Below, one piece after another: positions 48,517-60,400 of a stretch of DNA of 64,000 nucleotides. The translations under genes and the position numbers were made by a program. Under the pieces are notes generated by a model that saw only the letters and a program-made list of their open reading frames with translations, did not search any database and was not told the origin of the DNA. Within the stretch, counting starts at the first letter, position 1; every line of letters starts with the position of its first letter. This DNA comes from Diploscapter coronatus (lineage: Eukaryota > Nematoda > Chromadorea > Rhabditida > Rhabditidae): the NCBI GenBank assembly GCA_964036155.1, contig OZ038422.1:8083201-8147200 (forward strand), read 5' to 3'.

Positions 48517-49591
48517 ATGCAAAAAGCCCTGTTCTGTATCCGCACCCTGCAATCCACATCCACGTTCAGCAAAATGGGAAAACTCAACCAGAAAGCGAAC
48601 AGTACGGTAGGCCAATTGTGAATTTACTTGATTTTTTTACATTATTCTGCAAACAGTTGAGTGTATTATCCACTAATTTATTATTATTGTAATTTTTCTA
48701 ATCTAAAAAGTAATTGAGAATTAATCATTTCTATTGCGAACTTAAGCCAATTTAGAATTTTTCTACGTTACATATAATATGCTACTGATAAGAAACTAGT
48801 TAGCGCTATCAAGCATGGCAATTAGTTGATGAAATCACTTGCAAAGAAATCTTGAATTATTAACTGATGAATGAAACAAACAAAAATAGCGTAGCTTTCT
48901 GTTCCTACAAGACAACGGATTTATTTTCAGAAGCCCTCGAGCTCCGCAAAATCGGGTGGTACGAGTTCGACAGAGAGTGGCGTGGAGAAAGCGATATCGT
49001 TGAATGGACAGAAGCAAGTTGTGCTTCGGATTCACGCGAAGCCAGGAGCGAAGATCAGCGCTGTTACAGGTGGAAAATTTCGAATGTGTATAGATGATTT
49101 AAAAAAAAATACTTTTTTTACCCGTTTTAATCCTTAATTCTTAATTTTTCAAACTATCATTATTGAAAGACTAATGATGTTGCGCAAATTTTCATTATAT
49201 TATATTTATGATAAAGAAAAATTGATGCGAATCATTTCCTTCAGACGTAGGCGAATCGGAAATCGGCGTGGCGATTGCGGCTCCTCCGCGAGAAGGCGCT
49301 GCCAACGAAGAGCTCGTCGAATTCATCGGAAAATTGCTCGGACTCCGCAAAAGTGAACTTGCATTCGATAAGGCGAGAGCAATTCATTATTTGTTTTAAA
49401 GGAAATTGAAAAAGATTTTCACTTTATTGGATGGTTTAACAAAATTGAGCATCGTTTAGTTTCCAAAAAATGACTTCTCAAAATCGAAATTTCAGGGAGC
49501 CAAATCTCGCTCGAAGGTTCTGCTGATAACGACGGATCGAATGAACGTGGACCAAATCACCGAGAAGCTACAGAAGGCTGCTGCTGAATGA
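48517..49591 (+). CDS. DUF167/UPF0235 (YggU, C15orf40-like) protein
   Basis: Four exons (48517-48606, 48931-49069, 49245-49372, 49496-49591) give 150 residues. The conserved part begins [18 protein letters not shown] and continues [32 protein letters not shown] and [11 protein letters not shown], the order of blocks in the small DUF167 alpha/beta fold found from bacteria to man; molecular function is not established. About 70 residues precede it, starting [14 protein letters not shown], which could be a mitochondrial presequence. ATG 48517 was chosen because it follows an acceptor ending 48489; an upstream in-frame ATG at 48469 precedes that acceptor. Intron 3 begins GC rather than GT (49373-49374) and no GT donor fits the strictly conserved junction. 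AATAAA near 49761. Confidence 0.85.
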
Positions 49592-49997
49592 AGACAGATT
49601 GGGAAAGGTACAATTGACATTTTTCGAATTGCTGAAACCCACTTCGATATTTTCTCCTTCAAGTTTCTTTTTGAAAATCATGGGGTTTTTCACATTCAAT
49701 TCCCCCACATAAAATTGTTCAATTTACGAGTAATTTTCAATTTCCTTGGGTATTGTTTCGAATAAAATTTTTATCGGTAAAAATGTTATTTTCTAGAAAA
49801 AATGCTCAATGCATTTGAATAGTTTTTATTTTTTTTGCAAAAAATATTCCTGATTTTTCAGACTATAAGAATAGTCGTTCGAAAGTCCACATTTTGATTG
49901 TTTATTTCGATCGCAGGAAATCGGGTTTCGAATTTCAGAGATCGGACATTTCCTCTTTGTGTGCCTGCCTTTCACCAAATGCACTGTACAGTTGCGA
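49592..49997. other. Spacer upstream of the collagen/olfactomedin gene
   Basis: AATAAA near 49761 belongs to the DUF167 gene. Acceptors TTTTTCAG (ending about 49860) and ATTTCAG (about 49938) precede the next ATG, so leader addition is possible. No gene seen. Confidence 0.5.
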
Positions 49998-52900
49998 ATG
50001 ACTGCAGCACGGAATGGCGATGTCAGATCGAAACAACGGAATCTGAAGGATGACGACAATGATGAGCTAGATGACGAACAACAGTTCCGACGACAACAGA
50101 GGATCAGACGGCTCTGCATCGCTGCCCACATCGGAAATGTCTTCCTGCTGGTCGTGCTCTATCTTCATGCCTATATTCGGTTGATGGTGAGCTGTAATTT
50201 TTTTTTTAATTTATGAAGGCTTTTCTGACAATTTTTCTTTAGCATAGGTAGTCTTTCATACAGTTATACAGTTCTGAAAGGTAAAAATCAGCTTTTACAG
50301 TGAAATCTATTTATTCTTCCTGAAAAAGTGGCAAGAGATAAGAAAAAAATAAATAAAAATGATTCAATCAAGAAAAGACTAGAAATTTTAGAGAATAGAA
50401 TGCAATTTCTCGGAGCCTCAAAAAATTCTTGACATTCCTGATACCACCAGATACAGAAGATCGCCGAAGTTGAAGGAACTGCCGACAGATTTGGAGGACT
50501 ACACCATCATTCTCGGGCAGGACACTATAGTTCCGGTGAGAAACACGCTTGAATTACTTTATTTTTTTCTTTATAAATTTTATAAACTGATTGCTTGCTA
50601 TCATAGAATTCTCTCAATTTTTACATAACTTTTCTTGAAACAGATTTTTGACAGATCTTCAGTCACTATCAAAGTGATTTTAAATTGACTTTTATAATGA
50701 ATTTCTGAGGCATATTTCTGCAGCATTTTGCTACAATTTTCTCAGCTTGAAAAAGTCTATATTTTAAATATTTATAGTCTGTAGCATCATGTCTAACAAA
50801 ATAATGTTCTTCAAAGAGAGTAGTCGTAATGCTCCTGAAACGTTTTCATTATCATTATTTTTAGAAAGACCTAATCGAGCGATCATGTGCCCGAATTCAT
50901 CGCCACTGCGCGGATGCGGACATGAAACTGAGTGGATTTCCGGGGCCGAGGGGCGAGCAAGGCCCTATTGGGTAAATTTGATACATTACTTATCCGAAAA
51001 TATCCGGGAAAAGTCCTCAAAATAGTTGGGTCGTTCAAGAATTTGTTATCCAGAATGGAGATTTATTAAAATTCTGCCATAAATTGAAACAGTTTAGTCC
51101 GCCAGGCCCTCAAGGAAAACGAGGACTGATGGGCCATGTCGGGCCGACTGGCTTGGGTTGGTTTTTATTCGAGTTTACAGCAAATTTTCATTTTTTCTTC
51201 ACTTGTAATCACAATCATCTTTCCTTTCTTCTAATGTTTTTTTCCTACTATCTAAAGTTCTACTTTTACAATTCCAAAGATCTGAAATTTCAGTGGGCGA
51301 TCATGGGGAGATAGGTGATCCGGGCCGCGATGGGCGGTGCAATTGCTCCTTCCCCGACATGTACATTCATCGAGTTCCTGTACCTGGTCCGCCCATTATC
51401 AAGGTTTGATTTTTTTCTTCGAAAGCTCGGTTAGTCTTGAGAAGAAGTTGTGCGTTGTAACGAACATGAACTTTCCACAGAATCGGCTATTTTTGCACTT
51501 TCAGATGAGAGAGAAAATGGTTCCCGTACCGGTGGTTGTCGTGAAAGAAGTCGAAGTGACGAAACTGGTTCCGTTCGAACCGACCCCGCCCGGATTCGGT
51601 CCGCCTCCTGGCTGGAGTCCAGGAATGAGGAGACCGGACTTGAGCAAAACCAGGAAATTACCGAGGTATAAACGTTGGTCACTTTTTAACATCACTTTTC
51701 AAGTAAGGAGAAATGACGAAAAGGAATTATACAAGTATTGTTCGTTCCGGCAATCCTTAAAATCAATCCGCTCTCAATATATTTCGATTTGAAAAAGAAC
51801 AAATTCCTAAATCTCTATCCTCACGCTCATCGATGTCTAGCATAAATCTAAATGCTTAACTATAGTGTGGTTTCTTTAAAACATATCAGAAGTGTCAACG
51901 ATTGGTTTTCAGATTTTCCACGAAGTATCCCCCGCCGACGACAACCCGCAGACATCGAACGACCACGTTGGCCCCGTGGCTGCAGCCTCCACCCGACTCG
52001 ACTCTGCACAAGCAACTCGATGCAAACGACACGATGTCCGTCAATGGAACCGACTTCTTCGCCAACATCACAAATGTCACCACCCCTGAGCCGTACACTG
52101 GCCCGCCCACACTTGGATATAATCGAAGAGGTGGGTACATGTTTTTTTTTAATTTGTCGACTTGGATTTTCAAAATTGCATCGCCAAACTTCCATTCCGA
52201 CTTAGAAATTTTTTGAAACATCACAAGTATGTACATTTTTATCGGATTTTTGCAATTACAAAACTACAACATTTGAATAAATTTACGTTTAAAAATCAAG
52301 AATTCATTTTCAGTATGCATGCTGATAGCGATTGGTATTCCAGTGCTTCACGCAGAGTCGCAGTATGGAACAGTGGGTTAACGTTGTTGTATTTTCTAGT
52401 TAGAAACATAAAGGATATGGCCGTTCTATTAGACGGCTTACTTTCCTGAACTCATGGTCTTGTGTGATTTTTGAAAGATAACTCTGAAACTTGGCTCGAC
52501 ATTCTTAAGCTAGAAAGATCTATTTTTAGACTAGAAAAATCATGAGTAAAAATTATGGTTTCAGGTAGGTTCGTGGATGCGCGATACACGTCCCTGGACA
52601 GAGGCGATGGCGAACAAGCGATGGCTGACCGATGGATTCGCCTCTCCCGTCCTCTATGAATATGAAAATGAACGCCAAATGATGAATAAAGTACAGAAAA
52701 TCAAGTAGGTTTTCATTTTTATTTCGTTTTGAGTTTGAATGGAGAATATCTCGTTCAATAACCAATAGTAAAACGGCGAAAAAATTAACTGGCATTTTTG
52801 CTAAGGAAAATAATGGATATTTTAATTTTAATTTAGACTTCTTGTGAGCCCACCTAACTTACCCATTTAGTGTGCAAATCACTAAAATAAACAAAATGAA

Positions 52901-54786
52901 CTTTTCAGAAGTACCGAATTTCATTTTTTTTCTAAGATTATCAAAAATATATCGGAAATTCTAGGTATTACGTGGATTTCCTTGCCTCTGGTACGGGAAA
53001 CCTTGTCTATAATGGATCGTATTATTATCACAAACACGGTACGAATCAGCTTGTCAAGTAGGGAAAATTTGAAGGTTCGTCGAAAAATGACGATAAATTT
53101 TAGATACGATCTGGAAACCGCGAAGCATATCGAAGGATACTTGGATCCGGCCATGGCAAAAGTCGACTGTGGAAGACTGCCAGATCACACTTTTGAGGTA
53201 GGTTTAAAAATGATATCCTTTGAAAAATGTATTCTGCCTATTACAACTTTGAATTACTGAGGGCAACTTTAATTGTCCCCAAAATTATTGACGAAGAAAT
53301 TCAATCCCCTCTACTTTTTATGACTCCTTATAATTGGAAAGGAGTGCCTTTCTATAAGAGACTGATCTTCACCGAATGAAACCCGACCGCAATTTTGATA
53401 AGATTGAAAGCTATGATGATGAAATGAAACATGTTGAGCTGTGCAACGAGACGGACCGTGACCCGTGGCTCTACGACCGTCCGCACAACTACGTCGATTT
53501 CGCTGTAGATGAAAACGGCTTGTGGGTTATTTATATGCATGCAGAGACTCAGAAACTAATCATCAGCAAACTCGAACCGGTCGGTTATTTTAAACTATTG
53601 TTAAAGAAAAGAATACTTAGAAAACTGCATTTTCGAAATCTCTTGAAGTTTATAGAAAGTTTAACGCTTACTTCAGGCATTTTGTCTTGATTTTTCAAGT
53701 ACATATAAATCAATTTCGATGGGATATCAAATTTTTGAATTCTTGCCTAGCTCTGGCCATTTTATTCTTCTTAAACGATATTCCTTCCCACAATTCACTG
53801 AGCCTTCCAAGGTTCTTATTTTTGGAAAATATTCGTGAATTTCAGAATCTGCACGTCGTGCGAACGTGGTATTTGGAAGACGTGAACGCGACTCAGATAG
53901 CCGATGCATTCGTAATGTGTGGCATTTTCTACGGACTCGAAAATGCATACCAACGGGACTCAGCCATCACTCTTGCCTACGACCTTTACAGGTATATTTA
54001 GTCTCTTTGAAGCATATCATTATCACAAAAACTAGACAAAAACAAACATGTCAGTATTCAAACAAAATTTTTAACAATAAAAGACATTTGCATCATAACG
54101 AACCAAAAATTTGCGTAGGAATTAGAGAACGTATTTCTTTCTTGTTTCACTTGATTTCGGTCTGAATCATCGGATAAAAATTTTACGGAGAAACCATTGA
54201 AAACAAAATTTTAACGCTGAAAAGCGCGTTATCAGCTGTCTGCATTTCTGGAGGCTGTAACATTCCGAACTTTGGAATTGCAACTTCGCTTTTTCGATGC
54301 AATCAGATCAAAATTGAACGAGCCACTTTACTGTTCTCTGGTCATTCAGAATATCCTCTTGAAGAATAGCATAAACAACCCTCTTTGAGAATTTTATTCA
54401 CGAAGGTATTCTGATCGGGAAAATGCATTGTTGTCTATCACTATTGGCTGAAACATATTCAATATATATTTTATAATATAAATTGAACTGAGAGTTGGAA
54501 CATTTCGAGAATCTAAACCATTTGAGATAGTAATGGAAGCAGATTTTTCCAAACTTTTCCTTTTCATATTTGATATGCTTGATTTTTTTCAGCTAGGTAA
54601 AATAAAAATAAAACTTTAAGCAACGAGACAATCCCCGGCCAGGTAGCGTGGTACAACCCCTACGGCGGCCTGACGATGCTGCACTACAACCCCGTCGACA
54701 GCCGACTCTACTTCTTCGACAACAAAAAGCTGCTCAGTGTGAATGTGAGGATTGAAGATGAGGACTACGATGATGCAGAAAAGTGA
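49998..54786 (+). CDS. Transmembrane collagen plus olfactomedin protein (UNC-122/COF-2, gliomedin-like)
   Basis: Fifteen exons give about 594 residues. Order: basic cytoplasmic tail (63-residue first exon), one type II membrane segment (AAHIGNVFLLVVLYLHAY), a short collagen triple-helix run (GFPGPRGEQGPIG, GPPGPQGKRG, GEIGDPGRDG, about 120-170), a proline/threonine linker with Asn-x-Ser/Thr sites (NGT, NIT, NVT), then an olfactomedin domain from CMLIAIGIPVLHAESQYGT to the end (NYVDFAVDENGLWVIYM, VAWYNPYGGLTMLHYNPVDS). This is the architecture of gliomedin and of worm UNC-122 and COF-2, matrix-facing proteins of synapses, glia-like cells and coelomocytes. RRHR near residue 256 is a possible furin site, and gliomedin is shed that way. 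Exon 2 must supply 3n+2 bases: 50264-50280 or 50243-50247. Exon 13 uses a GTTGAG acceptor. AATAAA near 55148. Confidence 0.9.
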
Positions 54787-57393
54787 CATTCTACAGCTCA
54801 TCGAGAATTTGATAAGATTGAAAATTTACTTTTTCTGAATTCCATTATATGAAATATCTCTGAAAACAATAGTAAAATTTCTTTTGTAACAATTTTTAAC
54901 ACACATCTAATCACACTTTCGCGCTTTGGATTATGATGAACTCAATTCAAACAACGAGACGAGAAAAAATAGTGCACGATTTGCCAAAATCAGCTTTTTC
55001 GAACTTTACACTATTTTATTTCAAAAGATAAGTTTCGTCGTTGTTCAAGCATTAGAATGTATTAAATTCTTATGCAAAGTTTTTTGTTATGATTTATTCT
55101 GAAACATATCAGGTCAACAAATATTATGAGCTTATTCTTACTGCAGAAAATAAATGATTTTATCAGTGTTGAGATCTCCTGAATTTGATATGACCGTTGT
55201 GTTATCGGTTGGCTATTTTACCCGGTTTTTGTGTTTGAAAAATCTCGTTTTTTTCGCTTTTCCTTTCGTTTTTTTTCAATTTCCTTGAAGATTTGTGATA
55301 TTTTGCATCAAAAATCCTTGCCTCGATTCGATATATTTTTTTCAAATTCTTTCAAAGAAATTTCATTTCCTTTCAGATCTTTTCAGTTTCATCAAATCTA
55401 ATTAAAATACACAAAATTCGTTAGCGGTTCCTTATTGAGTGACACGCATATTGGGAGACAAAGATTGTTTATAGTTTCTCTTTCTTTTCTCCTCTTCTCT
55501 CTCTCTTTCAAATGCCCCTAGCAATGTGTTTCTCCCCTTGTGTGTGGGTTCTCTTTCTCTTTGTCGTCATTACTTTGCTCACTTTCCATTTCCTTCTTTT
55601 TCCTCGTTTTCAGTTCAAATTGTTTCCTAAAAAGGCCACCGGCTTGGTAACCGGAGACAATTCCCCCTTTTTAAATATTTGCATTTTTTAGTATACTTGT
55701 TTTATTTTGCACTTTTGAATCAAACTAGATTCACGCTAAAATTGAAAATTTCGTTTTGAACTATTTTTATCATTCAGTGATGAGTTTATTGATTTTATTA
55801 TTTTTAAAGCTTTCAAAATTCGACCACTCCCAAACAAGCATTCCACGAACGCTTCCTTCCATTTTTGGCTGCTTATCAAATGCTCTAAAGTTTCTCGCAA
55901 ATTTTTATCACATCATGTTTCAAGCTAAATTATATGGGAAAGCAAAATTTTCACTTGTCTTGAAGGTTGAGCCGCAAACAAATTGCTTGCAATATATTTT
56001 CTGAACTACTCGATTGCAAACAAATCAGATTATCGTTATCTGAAACATTTCTGATAAAAATAGTTCCGTTTCTCATAATTTCCCATGGAAACGATCTAGT
56101 TTTTATTTACTCAGTTGTAAATTATTTGGCAGATAGGGCTTGTAAATCACTCTGTAATCTATCTTCAAAAATTGATGGATTTATTTAGCCTTTTCAGTGT
56201 TTAGATTTTTTCTATTTTTATCATTGACAGGTGAAATTCAATTTTTACTGATCAAAGACCAGTCCATTTCCTCGAGGCATTATCCATCCAGCCACTTTGC
56301 AAATCTTACAACATTTTTGCATTAGAAAGTCTTTATTTTCATAGACAACATTCGACCGCGTATAAAATCTCACCATTTCTGAGAAATCTCATTTTACCCA
56401 CGTTGCACCCATTTTTATTGACATTTCACGCGAAACTCATAAATCTAGAATTTTTAACTGGTTCAATTTAGCACCTATAGTTCCTCACGATTGTGTAAAG
56501 TTATTCTCTTGCTAGAGAAAGCTAGAATTCAAGAGGAAGCGGGAAATAGTATGAAACAGAAAAGTGACTTGATCCTTGGAAAATCGCATAGTAAATTCTC
56601 GCATTATCCAGTTTTTCATTCCATTTTTCTTGTCATTTTCACGCTCTTCATAAAATTAGAACTTTCCACTTAATTTTTGGACCCCAAACTAGGTTATGCT
56701 TCCATTTACGCTGAATATGCTAGGGACGCAGAAAAGTCGTGCATTAGATAGAAAAATTCTCGACCATATCTCGCATCGAATCGGCTAATTGCGAAAAGTC
56801 AACTAGAAATAGGGAAAAGGCGCCCTTCAAGCCTGTTTCAAGTTCAGTGAACAGTCAAATTCATTGATTTTTTCATGGAGTTGTTTTTATCTAATTTCTC
56901 GTGTATGTGTCTCATCAAAACCATAAAATTCGGTTGAATTTCTCCAGCTCAATGCTTTATTTTTCAATCTGTTACTGAAGTTTCTTTTATATACAAGAAG
57001 CATTCGAATTTTATTCACGTCGCAATTTTTCATATGCTGCAGCACGATAAATTCGCTTTAAATTTTCAATTTTCATTATAAAACTCTATCTCCTTTTCTC
57101 ACGAGCTATTTCCTTATTTCTTTCGGCTATTTATAAAAACCCGATTTTTCTGCGAATGTCGAATTGATTGAGTTTGTTCTATACTCCAAATCTCTCGATC
57201 CCAGTTCACTTTTCGATTTTTCGGTTCAATTCGATTAGTTTTGCTCACATCTGCGTGCACTTTTTCATACATCCTCCCCTATTTCATTCACTATCGAATT
57301 ACCTTCTTTATCGTCTGTATTTTCATTGTCATCCTAATTTTTCCATACAAATCGCTCTAAAGTCTCTGATTGAGTAAAAAACGCATACTTTCA
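54787..57393. other. Intergenic region and sqv-4 upstream region
   Basis: About 2.6 kb, T-rich, with a CT-rich tract near 55485-55515 and AATAAA near 55148. One small GC-rich island at 55614-55646 is bounded by a TTTTCAG acceptor and a GTAACC donor and may be a leader exon. The rest shows nothing I can support as a gene. Confidence 0.5.
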
Positions 57394-57394
57394 G
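57385..57394 (+). promoter_or_regulatory. sqv-4: Splice acceptor of the sqv-4 leader
   Basis: ATACTTTCAG ends at 57394, 99 bases before ATG 57494. It could take a spliced leader or join an upstream non-coding exon. Confidence 0.5.
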
Positions 57395-57493
57395 AGGCCA
57401 TTTCCAAGCCGCTGACTGGATTCTTCTGTCCTACAAACGTGCGATCGCAGGGCCAAACGACAGATTTCGACCAACCCAATCACAGCACAATCC

Positions 57494-60400
57494 ATGTTTT
57501 CCAAGGTAGGCATGAAATTTGTCCTACAAATGTTTGAGTAATTGGTTCAAAGACATTTGAAGGTTGAATTTCATTTCTTTCCGAATAAAAATAGAGAATA
57601 GAGTTAGGTTACAAGTTTTCTAACTCGAAGTCAGGGTATTTTCTCTTTCATTAAAAGTGCTAGAAAAACGAAATAAAGTATAGACCTTCGAACTTGCGAA
57701 TTAGTATTTGCTTTCCCATATTTTACCTGAAACATGAAAGAATAAAGACAATTCTTGATTAAACTCCATTTTTCAGGTAGAGAAAGTTGCCTGCGTGGGA
57801 GCAGGTTATGTCGGTGGACCGACCTGCGCAATGATCGCCCATAAATGTCCTGACATTCAGGTATTTTTAATCACAAGATTATTACGAGAAGAACATTAAC
57901 AACGAATTGGTTATATTTCAAAAGGGGTTATTTTCATTCGAAGAATCATGAAGTCAATGAACTAGTGAATAATTTGATAATTGACACATTCCTAAATAGA
58001 GAAAAATAAGACGATTTCAGGTGACCGTAGTGGACATGAACTCGGAGAAAATCGCGGAGTGGAATTCGGAGAAATTGCCGATCTACGAGCCGGGCTTGCA
58101 CGAAATCGTCATGGCTGCTAGGGGAAAGTCCGTCATTTTTATATGCATTTGTTTAATTTTTAGCCATAAATGATTCGAGCATTAGTAGCACAGAAAAAAA
58201 CTTTATTATCATTTTGCTACAAATTCACTTGATTTTTTTGCATCAATAGTTCAAATGGTCTAAAAATATGGCAATGAGTAATAGTTTTGCTGATTTTCTA
58301 TATTATCACTTCTTTTTCCTGGAGAAAATATGAAATAAAAATCAGCTCGAAACGTTCTCAAATGGTGATTTCAGGAACCTGCACTTTTCGTCGGACATTC
58401 CGAAGGCGATTCGCGAGGCCGATCTCATCTTCATTTCCGTCAACACGCCCACTAAGAACTACGGGCGCGGAAAGGTTTGGAGTTTTTCCGAAATAAAAAA
58501 TGGTTAAATTCCAGGGAATGGCTCCGGATCTCAAATACGTCGAGTCTGTTGCTCGGACGATCGCTCAGCACGCAGGAGCACCCAAGGTTCGCAAATCTAT
58601 TTTTAAAACGATCATTTGTTTCTTATTTACCAGCACTTTTTCACCCCCAATTTGAGCTAACTTTTCAAGATTATTTTTTAAACATATTTAATTTCGCAGA
58701 TAGTCGTCGAAAAGAGCACAGTCCCTGTGAAGGCCGCCGAGAGCATTTCGTTCATTTTGAGAGAGGCGCAGAAAAACGACACTCGACTCGCCTTTCAGGT
58801 AATTCATTGACTTTTTATTTGATAACATGACGTAACAAGTTCCTAATAACCTACTTTATGGATTCTCATTTCATACGTCATAGTGCTGAAACGTGTGCAT
58901 TTTTGTTATCGAGTTTATTAAAAACTTATTTCAGGTTCTATCGAACCCGGAATTTCTGGCAGAAGGGACAGCGATTCGCGACCTGTCGAATCCCGATAGA
59001 GTTCTCATCGGAGGCGAGTCCACTAAGGTTGAACTTTTATTATCGCCCTGTTGCAAATAACGTTTTACACGATTAAAACCATCCAATTTTTTAAAATATA
59101 ATTCTTTTGTATCATAAACTGGTGATCCATAGCTGTTTCATCTCTTTACACGAAATTTTAAGAAATTCTTCGAAACATATTTGATATAACTGTGCTTGGC
59201 CCATCAAGACTTTCTAACAAACGGACCTAAATTTAAGATTTTCTGAAACCTATGCTAAAAGTTTTTTTCAGGAAGGCCAAGAAGCGATTCATCATTTGGT
59301 GTCGATCTATGAGCGATGGGTGCCCAGAGACCGCATCCTCACAACTAACACTTGGAGCTCGGAGCTCAGCAAATTGGTACATTTTTCATATTAGTCAAAT
59401 AATTCTGCCGCTAAGCATGAATGGAATTTCTACAACACTTTATGCAATTTTTGAAACATATTTGGAGAAACTTTAGAAATTTGTTTCCTCTTGTAGCTTA
59501 TATTTCAATTTTCATATTTTATGTAAAACACGAAACGCATCTAAAGAGAAATTTATTAACACTTTTTATGATTGATTGTTCAGGCAGCAAACGCGTTCCT
59601 GGCGCAGCGCATTTCGTCGATCAACGCAATGTCTGCAGTGTGCGAGGCGACAGGCGCCGACGTGCAGGAAGTGGCCCACGCGGTCGGCTTCGACAGCAGA
59701 ATCGGCAACAAATTCCTCCAGGCCAGTGTCGGTCAGTTATTCGCACATCTTTTTAATTGTCTTTCATTATCCATAAATGTAAGTTTAAATTTTTCCAGCA
59801 ATAATAACGTATTGGATATCATAGTTGTGAGGTTAGCTGTCGAACATATAAAAAAAAAAAATGTGAACTTAAACTACGACTCTTGCATTTATGGATTGTT
59901 TGAGATATTTTTTTAGGTTAATCCGTGTATATTTATGATGAACTTATCAATCAATTTCTGAAACATATTCAGCGAAATGCGCCACTATTTGTTCCTGATT
60001 ATCGCTATAAATAGAACAAGTTATAAATTGACAACGTTACGAAAAATTTGCAGGTTTTGGTGGCAGTTGTTTCCAGAAGGACGTGCTCTCACTGGTCTAC
60101 TTGTGTGAATCGCTCAACCTACAGAAAGTTGCCGACTATTGGATGGGGGTTGGTTTTTTTTTTTTTTTTTTTTTTTAATCATAATAGACGTCGCAGATCT
60201 GATTATAAGATAAGGTCAAATATTTGGTAGGATATCCGAAATTTACTGAAGCATACATAGGCTGATGAAAGATATGTTATTACAGGTGATCGACATCAAC
60301 AACTGGCAGCGCCGTCGATTCGCGGATAAAATCATCGCCGAGCTGTTCAACACCGTCACCGACAAGCGTATCGCCATTTTCGGATTCGCTTTCAAGGTGA

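Noticed and set aside
52162..52449. 95-codon frame (+) overlapping an olfactomedin-domain exon
   Set aside because: Wrong frame for the conserved CMLIAIG start; shadow of exon 52314-52372 plus intron.
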